This document shows positions 17,168-26,049 of a DNA stretch of 64,000 nt, piece after piece. How positions within the stretch are numbered: position 1 is the first letter of the stretch; every line of letters begins with the position of its first letter. The DNA lies in assembly GCA_963702155.1 (NCBI GenBank), contig OY969717.1, positions 806,001 to 870,000 on the forward strand, in the 5' to 3' direction. The position numbers and the translations under genes are program-made. The notes under the pieces are model-generated. The model had not been told where the DNA came from, made no database searches, and saw only the letters and a program-made list of their open reading frames with translations. This DNA comes from G963702155 sp963702155 (lineage in GTDB: Bacteria; Pseudomonadota; Alphaproteobacteria; Micavibrionales; Micavibrionaceae).

Positions 17168-18727
17168 ATGAGCAATAGCGCAATCGCATTCATATCGGCT
17201 TTTTTATTAATTGGCTTAAGCATAAGCATCTTCACATATAAAGTTTTTGGCTTATCCTTCCCTGTTCAGCCCGAAGAAACTTTCAAAAGCTGGTATATAG
17301 AGCTGGCCGCCACAATGCGTACAAACGGATATCGCAAAGATCCTTTAGAAATACAGATTATAAACCCGCGCGATACTGAAACTATGGCCGTCGCAAACTC
17401 TCAAGCGCTCGCCCCAAATTTTGGTCAAGACGTCACATACATAGACGGCATAAACCGCGTAACACTAACAAAAAGAACGCCGGAAAATATAGAGAGCTTC
17501 CTTTTCCGATTTAGCCTGTTTGAGCTTGATATAAACGAACAAGCCTCGACACCACCTAAACCGGCCAAGGCCGAGTATGCGAAAAAAAACCGTATCTCAA
17601 GCCCGGATCAAAGCACGCAAATCCTATATGAGGAGATTGATGTCATCAGTAAAAAGGCAAAGGAGCTTTCTGCTGGTAATTTGTCCTTCACACGGGAAAT
17701 CATAAGAATTCTAAAAGAAGATACTGAGCTTCTATCCTTTATGATTGAAAACACAAATAGTGTCGATGCCGAAGCGCTGATCGTTAAAATATTAAACGCC
17801 AATAACATCATCGCGCGTACTGCTAATGGCTTTCCCCTTTTGAAAGAAAGCACCGATTTAAAAATAGAACGCTGGATCGAAGTTTTCTCCAAAGATGCAT
17901 GGCGGCGTATTGATTATGATCAAACGGCTCAAAACTCAAAAGATAAAGAATATTACCGATGGTGGACGGGTGACAAAGTATTTATAAACGCTGAAAACGC
18001 CCGCAACATCTTATATACGCTCTCAATGAAGGCCAGCAATGATAATGCCCTTATGCGATCCCTATGGATGAGTAAAGATCAAGAAAGTATTATAGAAACA
18101 TTTGCACTCCAAACGCTTCCCTTGCAACAACAGCTCGTTTTGCAGGTTCTGCTGCTCTTACCGCTTGGCGCATTAATGGTCGCCTTTTTTCGTCAAGTAA
18201 TCGGTGTGCAAACTTTTGGTACATTCATGCCCGTCTTGATCGCCCTCGCCTTCCGCGAAACTGGTTTGGTATACGGGATTATATTTTTCATGACGCTTAT
18301 TATAACGGGCTTACTTGCGCGTAATTATATCGATAAACTGCGCTTGCTAATGGTTCCGCGTCTATCTGCAGTACTAACTGTCATAGTCATGTTCATTATC
18401 GCGGCAATGCTCATTACAAAGCAGCAAGATATCTATCTTGGCATATCGGTTGCACTCTTCCCCGTTGTGATTATCACCATGTTTATTGAGCGTATGTCCA
18501 CAATGATTGATGAACACGGCTCAAGATCGGCTGTGATCGGCTGTATCGGCAGTATATTTGTGGCCGCATTGATTTATGTTTCGATTGTCAATGATACGGT
18601 TAAATATATCATGTTTACATTTCCTGAGCTTCTACTAACCGTTTTGGGCTGCTGCTTGATTCTGGGGCGCTATAACGGTTACAAACTGACCGAATATTGG
18701 CGCTTTCGTCAAATCGGCGCAAAATAG
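17168..18727 (+). CDS. Inactive-transglutaminase protein with seven-transmembrane C-terminus
   Basis: This 519-residue membrane protein has one N-terminal membrane segment (residues 6-28). A long extracytoplasmic region follows, with the transglutaminase-like fold at about residues 180-280 (LIVKILNANNIIARTANGFPL). The C-terminal half is a block of hydrophobic helices from about residue 320 to 510 (LLLPLGALMVAFFRQ, QTFGTFMPVLIALAF, and others). The transglutaminase family in this architecture lacks the catalytic cysteine, hence 'inactive'. The FGTFMPVLIALAF stretch is characteristic. It lies between the retropepsin and the ATP-grasp ligase and is probably the membrane receptor or scaffold of that system. 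The gene ends TAG, overlapping the ribosome site of the next gene. Confidence 0.87.
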   Translation: MSNSAIAFISAFLLIGLSISIFTYKVFGLSFPVQPEETFKSWYIELAATMRTNGYRKDPLEIQIINPRDTETMAVANSQALAPNFGQDVTYIDGINRVTLTKRTPENIESFLFRFSLFELDINEQASTPPKPAKAEYAKKNRISSPDQSTQILYEEIDVISKKAKELSAGNLSFTREIIRILKEDTELLSFMIENTNSVDAEALIVKILNANNIIARTANGFPLLKESTDLKIERWIEVFSKDAWRRIDYDQTAQNSKDKEYYRWWTGDKVFINAENARNILYTLSMKASNDNALMRSLWMSKDQESIIETFALQTLPLQQQLVLQVLLLLPLGALMVAFFRQVIGVQTFGTFMPVLIALAFRETGLVYGIIFFMTLIITGLLARNYIDKLRLLMVPRLSAVLTVIVMFIIAAMLITKQQDIYLGISVALFPVVIITMFIERMSTMIDEHGSRSAVIGCIGSIFVAALIYVSIVNDTVKYIMFTFPELLLTVLGCCLILGRYNGYKLTEYWRFRQIGAK

Positions 18728-18741
18728 AGGAGAAATCACCA

Positions 18742-19608
18742 ATGATCTCTTTTATTAAAAAAGGCATAACCGGCATAAACGCCCGCAACCTTGATTATAT
18801 TTTTGAGCATAACAACCGGAGTAAATACCCAAATGCGGACAGCAAGCTCGCCACAAAAGAGATTGCAAAATCCGTAGGTGTAAACACACCTGAATTACTG
18901 GCCGTAGTCGAATGGCAACATCAAGCCAAAAATTTGAAAACAATTTTAGCGGATCATGCCAGTTTTGTAATGAAACCTGATCGCGGCTCTGGCGGGGGCG
19001 GTATTTTGGTTATAAAAGACAAACTACCCATAGGATACAAAAAAAGCTCCGGCGGCATTTTATCTACATCCGACCTGCGCTTTCATTGCCAGAATATTTT
19101 AAGCGGTATGTTTTCGCTTGGTGGCCTGCCTGATCGCGCTGTCATAGAATCCATGGTGGTTTTTGATCCCGTATTTGACGATATTTCCTTTCAAGGCGTC
19201 CCTGATATCCGCATAATCGTTTTAAATGAAAAACCGGTTATGGGTATGCTCCGCCTTCCAACGCAAGTGTCCGATGGCAAGGCCAATCTCCACCAAGGCG
19301 GTCTTGGCGTTGGTATTGATATGAAGACGGGGCAAACCACGCATGCCGTTCAATTTAACAAATACATCAAATATCATCCTGAAACCGGTCAGACATTAGG
19401 CGAACGAAATGTTCCAAACTGGCAAGAATGCCTAGATATAGCCGTTAAAATACAAAAAGCATCAGGTCTTGGCTATGTTGGCGTAGACATTGTTCTGGAT
19501 CAGCATAAGGGCCCTCTTGTCTTGGAAATTAACGCACGACCTGGTATATCCATTCAAATCGCAAATAAAAAAGGCTTAAAGGATGCGATAAATGAGGCAC
19601 ACACATAA
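18742..19608 (+). CDS. ATP-grasp ligase, alpha-L-glutamate ligase-like
   Basis: This protein of 288 residues belongs to the ATP-grasp fold related to RimK and sugar-transferase-type ligases. Motifs are FVMKPDRGSGGGGILVI (ATP-binding glycine-rich loop), PDIRIIVLNEKPVMGMLRLPT, and VDIVLDQHKGPLVLEINARPG near the end, which supplies metal-binding Glu and Asn. I chose the ATG at 18742 because AGGAG at 18728-18732 sits nine bases before it; an in-frame ATG at 18697 lies inside the previous gene. It would ligate an amino acid or amine to a carboxylate. It forms the enzymatic core of the retropepsin/7TM/ATP-grasp trio, and mazG follows two bases later. Confidence 0.88.
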   Translation: MISFIKKGITGINARNLDYIFEHNNRSKYPNADSKLATKEIAKSVGVNTPELLAVVEWQHQAKNLKTILADHASFVMKPDRGSGGGGILVIKDKLPIGYKKSSGGILSTSDLRFHCQNILSGMFSLGGLPDRAVIESMVVFDPVFDDISFQGVPDIRIIVLNEKPVMGMLRLPTQVSDGKANLHQGGLGVGIDMKTGQTTHAVQFNKYIKYHPETGQTLGERNVPNWQECLDIAVKIQKASGLGYVGVDIVLDQHKGPLVLEINARPGISIQIANKKGLKDAINEAHT

Positions 19609-19610
19609 AC

Positions 19611-20420
19611 ATGTCCGATAAAAAAACGATAGAAAATTTAATGGACATCATGGCGCGCCTGCGCAATCCTGAAAATGGCTGTCCATGGGACTTGGAACAA
19701 AACTTCAAATCCATCGCTCCCCATACAATTGAGGAAGCTTATGAAGTTGCCGATGCAGTTGAGCGCGGCGATATGGAAGACTTACGCGAAGAACTGGGCG
19801 ATCTTTTATTTCAATCGGTTTATCACGCGCAAATGGCAGCAGAGCAAAATCATTTTGATCTACACGATGTCATACATGATATCACCATAAAAATGATCCG
19901 CCGGCATCCGCACGTGTTTGGCGACAAGGTCGCGAAAAACGCCAGCGATGTAAATAAAATTTGGGATAATCAAAAAAGTCAGGAAAAAGTAAAGAAAACA
20001 GACCAAAGCGCTTTGGATGATATACCCCGCGCATTGCCCGCATTACGCCGTGCACAAAAAATTCAAAAAAAAGCTACATCCGCAGGTTTCAAATGGTCAA
20101 ACATTCAAAATGTGATAGATAAGCTCCAAGAGGAAATATCAGAACTAAAACAAGCCATTGCAAACCCTGAGCATCCCGATCATATCGAAGAAGAGCTTGG
20201 CGATACACTTTTTATGCTCGCGTATATTGCGCGCCACTTTGAAATCAACGCAGAAAACGCGATGAATAAAGCAAACTTAAAATTCACACGTCGCTTTAAA
20301 GGCATGGAAGCTGATCTTGATAAAATGGATAAAAGTTTTGGAAATCTAACAAAGGATCAAATGATGCAGCTATGGCAAGATCAAAAAGTCAAAGAGAGAA
20401 ATAACGCTAATCAAGTCTAG
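19611..20420 (+). CDS. mazG: MazG nucleoside triphosphate pyrophosphohydrolase
   Basis: This 269-residue cytoplasmic enzyme hydrolyses (d)NTPs to monophosphate and pyrophosphate. It has the tandem MazG layout: an N-terminal repeat with LRNPENGCPWDLEQNF, EEAYEVADA and EELGDLLFQSVYHA (metal-binding E-x-x-E...E-x-x-D), and a degenerate C-terminal repeat with EEISELKQA and EEELGDTLFMLAYIA. Length is typical. In many alphaproteobacteria mazG lies beside hfq-hflX; here it follows the ATP-grasp gene with a two-base gap. It converges on the inositol-phosphatase-family gene, which separates it from hflX. Confidence 0.95.
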   Translation: MSDKKTIENLMDIMARLRNPENGCPWDLEQNFKSIAPHTIEEAYEVADAVERGDMEDLREELGDLLFQSVYHAQMAAEQNHFDLHDVIHDITIKMIRRHPHVFGDKVAKNASDVNKIWDNQKSQEKVKKTDQSALDDIPRALPALRRAQKIQKKATSAGFKWSNIQNVIDKLQEEISELKQAIANPEHPDHIEEELGDTLFMLAYIARHFEINAENAMNKANLKFTRRFKGMEADLDKMDKSFGNLTKDQMMQLWQDQKVKERNNANQV

Positions 20421-20437
20421 ACAAAGTAAAACTAGAC
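20415..20437. terminator. Short inverted repeat at convergent gene ends (weak)
   Basis: GTCTAG at 20415-20420 and CTAGAC at 20432-20437 form a perfect six-base inverted repeat with an 11-base loop. It spans the convergent stop codons of mazG and the inositol-phosphatase-family gene. There is no T-run on either side, so it would be a poor intrinsic terminator. It may only help separate the two converging transcripts. Confidence 0.3.
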
Positions 20438-21274
20438 CACCATAGCTTGCACTTTTTTCACAAAAGCATCATGTGCGAGCATCCAAGTATCTTTAGAATT
20501 CGCAGATATCAGACCGGCATCAAGATCTTTAACCTGATAAGGCTGACCATCCCATTTTGCAACATATCCGCCCGCTTCTTGCACCATTAATGCACCCGGC
20601 AAATGATCCCACGGCATTAATTTTGAATATACGCTAAATTGTGTATTACCTTGAATAATATTCAAATATTCATGCGCAGAACACCCGAAAGAAAAACACT
20701 TCTTGAACTCTTTTTGTACCGTTTTGACATGTTCTTGCTGCGCTTCATGGAAGTATTTTGGATTAACATGCCCGGATAATGCAGATGCATCATAGAGGCT
20801 ATTTGATACATATTGGCGCTCACCGCCTAAAAATACACCACTTCCTTTTTCCGCAATCGCGCATACCGCGCCCAGAACATCATAAATCCAAGCACCTGCA
20901 GTCTCGCCGCCAATGATAAGAGCCAACATAATGCCGAATTCTCGGTTATTATGAACAAAATTATATGTGCCATCCACGGGGTCAACAATCCACATCTTTT
21001 GATCAGAATCACGCAGCGCATCCAAAGACTGCTCTCCGTTAGAAACGCCTTCTTCACCTATGACAATAGAACCGGGAAGCATATCCGGTAAAACGCGTTT
21101 TAAATGCGCCTCAACATCAATATCGGCTTTGGTCACTAAATCATGCGCGCTTGTTTTCTCAAAAACATCTTCCTGCCCTAATGCCTTATAACGCGGCAAA
21201 ACATAAAGATCGGCACATTCGGATAATATAGCTGAAATTTTTTCGGGGTTTACAACCGCCATAATGACCTTCAT
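20432..21274 (-). CDS. Inositol-monophosphatase family phosphatase
   Basis: This 280-residue metal-dependent phosphatase has the family motifs in order: IVIGEEGVSNG (metal ligand Glu), WIVDPVDGTYNFVH (the DP-x-DGT metal site) and MPWDHLPGALMVQEAGGYV (the WD-x-x-PG metal site). Members hydrolyse inositol phosphate, 3'-phosphoadenylate or histidinol phosphate, and the sequence alone does not decide which. It lies between mazG (opposite strand) and hflX (same strand, 24 bases away), and may be transcribed behind hflX. Alternative nearby starts (MKVIMAVV) change the N-terminus by only four residues. Confidence 0.88.
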   Translation of the reverse strand: MKVIMAVVNPEKISAILSECADLYVLPRYKALGQEDVFEKTSAHDLVTKADIDVEAHLKRVLPDMLPGSIVIGEEGVSNGEQSLDALRDSDQKMWIVDPVDGTYNFVHNNREFGIMLALIIGGETAGAWIYDVLGAVCAIAEKGSGVFLGGERQYVSNSLYDASALSGHVNPKYFHEAQQEHVKTVQKEFKKCFSFGCSAHEYLNIIQGNTQFSVYSKLMPWDHLPGALMVQEAGGYVAKWDGQPYQVKDLDAGLISANSKDTWMLAHDAFVKKVQAMVV

Positions 21275-21298
21275 ATCAAATTTTATAAATATAGTCTT

Positions 21299-22699
21299 TT
21301 ATATAGAGCGCGCCTTATGATTTTGCAAAGGCGTATAACCAAAATTCTTTTTGAAACGCTCTAAATCTTCCGGTTCAATCATAATGCACATACGCATAAT
21401 TTTGTCGTTGTCATTTCTTTCAATAATTTCTGTATGCTCATAAAGCCACGCCAGCGCACGCCCATCTTCAACCGGAATATCAAAAAACTCAACCGTCCTA
21501 TGGCGTGCAATCAAATCCGCGCATTTTTGCAACAACTTATTAACGCCCTGCCCTTGCACCGCAGAGATCAAAAGAACCGGACGATCAGAAAACTGAGCAT
21601 GGCGCTTTAAATCACCCAGTTCATCTTTATCCATCATATCGATTTTATTATAGACCTCTACAATACGCTCATCCTCGTCATACGCAATTCCAAGATCGCC
21701 GAGGATATTAATCACATCCTGCCGTTGCGCTTCATAATCTGCACGCGCTACATCAATAATATGAACAATAACATCGGCATATGTAATTTGCTCCAATGTG
21801 GCTCTGAACGATTCAATCAAATGCGTAGGGAGATCAGAAATAAAGCCAACCGTGTCTGATAAAATCACGCGCTGCCCATTCGGTAGGTCAATGCGGCGCA
21901 TAGTAGGGTCAAGTGTTGCAAATGGCAAATCTTCCGCAAACACGCCGGCATCGGTCAACCGGTTAAACAAGGTGGACTTACCCGCATTCGTATACCCCAC
22001 CAAAGAAACTATCGGAAACGGTACACGCTCACGGCTCTTTCGTCCCAACTCACGCGTCCGGCGCACATGTTTGAGCTCTTTTTTAAGAGCATTAATACGC
22101 TCCCCAATCATTCGGCGATCAAGTTCAATCTGGCGCTCTCCGGGCCCGCCCATAAATCCGGCGCCCCCGCGTTGCCGCTCCAAATGTGTCCACGAACGCA
22201 CAAGCCGTGAACGCTGGTATTCAAGGGCAGCCAAATCAACTTGCAACCGCCCTTCTTTTGTCTGCGCCCGCGCACCAAAAATTTCCAAAATCAATCCCGT
22301 ACGGTCAATAACTTTGGTATCCCATTCTTTTTCTAAATTTCTTTGCTGAACCGGTGATAATGCATAATTGACAATAATAACATCAGGTTGTTCTTCCGAT
22401 GCCAAATCCGCAATCATCTCGCACTGTCCTTTTCCAAGAAAAGTGCCTGCTCGAATACGGCTAACCGGAAAAACCTCTGTTCTAACAACATCCAGGTTAA
22501 TCGCACGCGCCAAGCCCTCTGTTTCTTCTAAAACGGCATTCAAATCGCGAATATCATGGGGTATGTTGCGCTCCGTGGCTGAACCACTTAAAGCCTGTGT
22601 CTGTATTTTTTGTTTAATAGGAACATCTGGGTGAATAACAAAAGCTGTATCACGCTCCAAACTATGCGCTTCATTTTCGAATAAAGAAGATCCTGTCAT
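21299..22699 (-). CDS. hflX: GTPase HflX
   Basis: This ribosome-associated GTPase splits stalled or hibernating ribosomes. It has an N-terminal HflX domain (FLGKGQCEMIADL, VNYALSPVQQRNLE), a coiled linker with GGAGFMGGPGERQIELD, and the G domain. G1 is VGYTNAGKSTLFNRL, G3 is LSDTVGFISDLP and G4 is VYNKIDMMD. Length of about 466 residues is normal. I prefer the ATG at 22697-22699 over the TTG one codon upstream. It lies immediately downstream of hfq, the standard hfq-hflX pairing. Confidence 0.94.
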   Translation of the reverse strand: MTGSSLFENEAHSLERDTAFVIHPDVPIKQKIQTQALSGSATERNIPHDIRDLNAVLEETEGLARAINLDVVRTEVFPVSRIRAGTFLGKGQCEMIADLASEEQPDVIIVNYALSPVQQRNLEKEWDTKVIDRTGLILEIFGARAQTKEGRLQVDLAALEYQRSRLVRSWTHLERQRGGAGFMGGPGERQIELDRRMIGERINALKKELKHVRRTRELGRKSRERVPFPIVSLVGYTNAGKSTLFNRLTDAGVFAEDLPFATLDPTMRRIDLPNGQRVILSDTVGFISDLPTHLIESFRATLEQITYADVIVHIIDVARADYEAQRQDVINILGDLGIAYDEDERIVEVYNKIDMMDKDELGDLKRHAQFSDRPVLLISAVQGQGVNKLLQKCADLIARHRTVEFFDIPVEDGRALAWLYEHTEIIERNDNDKIMRMCIMIEPEDLERFKKNFGYTPLQNHKARSI

Positions 22700-22729
22700 C
22701 AATCACCAACAGCCACGAAGAATTTGTGA

Positions 22730-22994
22730 CTATTCATCATCTTTAGCCTCTTCTTTTTTATCGTCATCACCATCATAAAGATTAAGCGGCCCGCCCGGCA
22801 TAATGGTCGATATTGCATGTTTATAAACAAGCTGTATATGTGATTCACGCCTAAGTAAAAGAACAGAAATTATCAAACCAGGTTACAACCCCTTGCAACT
22901 TTACGCCATTAACCAAAAAGACGGTTACAGACATTTTTTCTTTTCTGATCTTGTTTAAAAAAACGTCTTGAACGTTTTGAAATTTCTCTGCCAT
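22730..22994 (-). CDS. hfq: RNA chaperone Hfq, interrupted by a one-base frameshift
   Basis: Translation from the ATG at 22992-22994 gives an Hfq N-terminus: AEKFQNVQDVFLNKIRKEK, then SVTVFLVNGVKLQGVVTWFDNF (Sm1). It then hits a TAG at 22851-22853. Skipping one T near 22862 restores LLLRRESHIQLVYKHAIST (Sm2, with the KH pair), then IMPGGPLNLYDGD and an acidic-lysine tail ending at the TAG at 22730. The repaired protein is about 87 residues, normal for Hfq. It pairs small RNAs with mRNAs. The position upstream of hflX is as expected. The extra base is more likely an assembly error than a real mutation. Confidence 0.9.
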
Positions 22995-23068
22995 GGCTGA
23001 ATAACCTTAATTCTATTATATTATAATTGTCTAAAGTCCCGAAAATACAGGGTTTACCGTTTCTTTTT

Positions 23069-23764
23069 TTAACGGTTTTGAAACACATTGCAACAAAAAT
23101 CAAGTAAATCTTTACAATTATTAGCGATATGTAAAGGTGAGTAGTGGTTTATTTCATCTTCGCTTAAGTTTTTTGATCCTATGTAAACCGAATAACACCC
23201 AGCATTAAGCGCGCACCCCAGATCTGCCGTTGTGTCCCCGATAAGCCAAACATCTTGTACGGATATGTTCGGTGCAGACTTGTCCATAGCTAAAACAAGC
23301 GGTGCCGCGGAAGGTTTATCGGCTTTTGCATCATTAGATCCAACCAGACAAGAAAAGTAATCATGCCAGCCGAATACCTTAATTTCTTCAGCAATCAAAG
23401 ATGGTTTTTTATTACTGACAATACCAATAATAACATCTTGCGTTTTCAAATACTTCAAAACCTCATGCGCATGATCCAGCGGCGCAAGCAAAGTTTTATG
23501 ATTTTCATAAACAAACCCTTCAAAAGCAATACGTGCTTGATCCTCATCATCCCCATATAATAAGGGATATAAAACATCCCGCGGCTTACCAAAATAGTTT
23601 TCAAATTCCCCCGCCTCAAAAGCCGGCCGCCCTAACGATTGGCGCGCATGATTATGTGCCGCTTCAAGTAAACCATAACTATCTGCAAGCGTACCATCCC
23701 AATCAAAATAAATAGCCTTGGGCGGCTTAATATCGTGCGTAAGTTTAGCAGGCATAGGCGTCAT
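23069..23764 (-). CDS. HAD-family phosphatase, phosphoglycolate-phosphatase-like
   Basis: This 231-residue haloacid-dehalogenase-superfamily hydrolase has motif I YFDWDGTLADSYG (nucleophile Asp), motif II GIVSNKK, a conserved Lys in KADKPSAAPL, and motif IV IGDTTADLGCALNAG. The insertion between motifs I and II is the helical C1 cap of the phosphoglycolate phosphatase/pyrophosphatase group. Substrate is not determined. It lies 18 bases downstream of murI and upstream of hfq, an insertion into the usual alphaproteobacterial trkA-hfq neighbourhood. Confidence 0.85.
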   Translation of the reverse strand: MTPMPAKLTHDIKPPKAIYFDWDGTLADSYGLLEAAHNHARQSLGRPAFEAGEFENYFGKPRDVLYPLLYGDDEDQARIAFEGFVYENHKTLLAPLDHAHEVLKYLKTQDVIIGIVSNKKPSLIAEEIKVFGWHDYFSCLVGSNDAKADKPSAAPLVLAMDKSAPNISVQDVWLIGDTTADLGCALNAGCYSVYIGSKNLSEDEINHYSPLHIANNCKDLLDFCCNVFQNR

Positions 23765-23782
23765 AATTTTTTTCCAAACATA

Positions 23783-24592
23783 TCAGGTATTAAAAGGGTC
23801 GTGCACATGAACATGTTCAATGTCTATATCAGAGCCATATAATCCACAAGCCGCGTTTATATAATTTTGAGTACGATCAGTAACACAAAATTGCACCTCC
23901 CCGTTGCAAGAAATCGGATACTCCGGATGCCTCTTGATATAGCTTTCAAGCTTTGGTGGCACAATATCATCTTGCGCAATCACGGGAAAATTATCCCCTA
24001 AAATATCGTAAACATACGGCTTTAAAACCGGATAATGCGTACACCCTAAAATAAGACACTCGATATTTTTCTTTTTAAGCGGTTCAATATAAGAGCGCAA
24101 AACATCCTTAAGCCATGCCGCGCCATTATTTTCAATCAAAGGCACCAATAACGGCGTGGCTTTTTGAACAATACGAATTTGCGGAGAAATTTTTGATAAC
24201 TCATCTTGATAGACATTGGATGAAACAATGTAGTTGGTCGCAATAAGCCCTAGTGTTTTATACCCACGCTCTACCGCTTCCTCCAAAGCCGGAACAACCA
24301 CGCCAATAATATTGCGGTCGGGGTAAGCAACCGGCAGCCATTCTTGCTGCATCTTGCGCAGCGCCGCAGCACTAGCCGTATTGCACGCAATTAAAATAAG
24401 CGAGCATCCCTGCTCAAACATCCACTCCATACATGATTTTGTATACCTATAAATCGCCTTATCCGAACGATTTCCATAGGGAAGACGAAGCGTATCTCCA
24501 AGATATAAAATATCAAGATCTCTCATTTGGCTTTGAATAGCCTTTGTAATCAAAAGCCCGCCAAGACCGGAATCAAAAATACCCAATTTCAT
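23783..24592 (-). CDS. murI: Glutamate racemase
   Basis: This 269-residue enzyme converts L- to D-glutamate for peptidoglycan. The start has GIFDSGLGGLL. The two catalytic cysteines are in IACNTASAAA and LGCTHYPVL, and TLRLPYGNRS is also conserved. Length is typical. It begins one base after the trkA stop (24593), so it is probably co-transcribed with trkA, an unusual partner for a cell wall gene. Confidence 0.95.
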   Translation of the reverse strand: MKLGIFDSGLGGLLITKAIQSQMRDLDILYLGDTLRLPYGNRSDKAIYRYTKSCMEWMFEQGCSLILIACNTASAAALRKMQQEWLPVAYPDRNIIGVVVPALEEAVERGYKTLGLIATNYIVSSNVYQDELSKISPQIRIVQKATPLLVPLIENNGAAWLKDVLRSYIEPLKKKNIECLILGCTHYPVLKPYVYDILGDNFPVIAQDDIVPPKLESYIKRHPEYPISCNGEVQFCVTDRTQNYINAACGLYGSDIDIEHVHVHDPFNT

Positions 24593-25969
24593 TTAAAATA
24601 AATCCACCTGCACTGCAAATAAGCGCTCTACATCATTCGCACGTGCTTGCGAAGCTAAAACAACCATCAAATCTCCTTTCTTGATTTCAAAATCAAGCTT
24701 GGGCATGTAAATCTCGTTATCCCGCTGTATCAATGCAACGCGCACATCATCTGGTAAACCGATCTCCTCAATAGTTTTACCCGCAACGCTTGCGCTTTCG
24801 GTGACTTCTGCTTCGACAATTTCCGCAAAACCATCACGTAAATTGTGTATACCTTTAATACGGCCGCGCCGTACATGCTGCATAATGGTTGCGACAACAA
24901 TGGAGCGCGGCGAAACAATCGTATCCACACCAAGCGGTCCGATAAGCGGGGAATAAATATCATTATTAACCAACGTAACAACACGGTCACACCCCGCACG
25001 CTTGGCAAGAAGTGAGCCTAGAATATTATTTTCATCATCATTTGAAACGGCAATAAACGTTTCCGCATCCTTTACAGAGGCCTCTTCCAAAAGGGTATGA
25101 TCAAGGCCATCCCCCTGCAAAACGATAACATTCGGCAAGTTTTCGCTTAAAAAAACAGCACGCGCCTCTTGTGGTTCAATAATCTTTATATGAACCCCTC
25201 TACCGCGTGCTTCCAAAAGCTTCGCAAGCCCGTATCCAATATTCCCTCCGCCCATAATAATTAGCCTGCGTGCTTCATCTTCGTTATGTCCAAAAACAGA
25301 CATGGCGCGCTTGAGATACTGTGTTTTGGTAACAAAATAAACCTCATCACCAACATCAAGTTGCTCTTCACCTGTAGGTAAAATAGATTTATTGTCCCTG
25401 ATTATAGCCATAATGCGAAAAGGCAAATCTGGAAATAACAGATCAAATTGATTAAGCGGAGTATTAAGAAGAGGGCAATCTTCTGCACAAATGACGCCCA
25501 ATAAATACGCTTGTTTATCAGCTAACGGTGCGACATACGTACTACCAGGAACAGCCAAGCGCTGGTGAATATCTTCGGCAATAACAACTTCAGGCGAAAT
25601 AATGACATCAATGGGCATATGTGTACGACTGAATAAATTCGCCCATTCCGGTTTTAAATATCCCTGATCCCTTATACGGGCAATTTTTTTGGGTACACCA
25701 AATAATGAATGTGCCACCTGACACACCATCATATTCACTTCATCGCTATTTGTAACCGCAATAACCATATCCATAGAGCCGCATTCTGCTTGATTAAGCA
25801 TATCAGGGCTAGCCGCATGACCGGTTAAACCGCGCGCATCGAGCGTATCATTAATTTCTGCAATAAGCTGGTCGTTACTATCAATGACCGTAACATCATT
25901 CTCTTCTTTACTAAGATACGCGGCAATACCCTGCCCAACTTTGCCCGCGCCACAAATCAAAACCTTCAT
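24593..25969 (-). CDS. trkA: Trk potassium uptake regulatory NAD-binding protein TrkA
   Basis: This 458-residue cytoplasmic subunit of the Trk K+ transporter has two RCK units, each a Rossmann domain plus a C-terminal ligand domain. The first starts MKVLICGAGKVGQGIAAYL with VIDSND; the second starts RRLIIMGGGNIGYGLAKLL. The regulator of conductance role depends on NAD(H). Length and layout are standard. No trkH/ktrB pore gene is in the window. It follows ntrX, the conserved ntrY-ntrX-trkA order of alphaproteobacteria. Confidence 0.95.
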   Translation of the reverse strand: MKVLICGAGKVGQGIAAYLSKEENDVTVIDSNDQLIAEINDTLDARGLTGHAASPDMLNQAECGSMDMVIAVTNSDEVNMMVCQVAHSLFGVPKKIARIRDQGYLKPEWANLFSRTHMPIDVIISPEVVIAEDIHQRLAVPGSTYVAPLADKQAYLLGVICAEDCPLLNTPLNQFDLLFPDLPFRIMAIIRDNKSILPTGEEQLDVGDEVYFVTKTQYLKRAMSVFGHNEDEARRLIIMGGGNIGYGLAKLLEARGRGVHIKIIEPQEARAVFLSENLPNVIVLQGDGLDHTLLEEASVKDAETFIAVSNDDENNILGSLLAKRAGCDRVVTLVNNDIYSPLIGPLGVDTIVSPRSIVVATIMQHVRRGRIKGIHNLRDGFAEIVEAEVTESASVAGKTIEEIGLPDDVRVALIQRDNEIYMPKLDFEIKKGDLMVVLASQARANDVERLFAVQVDLF

Positions 25970-26049
25970 AAATGTATGCTTCCTGTATTTGAATTAAGGA
26001 TAGAAAAAGAAAAACGAGAAAAAACATCAAATCTAAATTATAAAAATAT

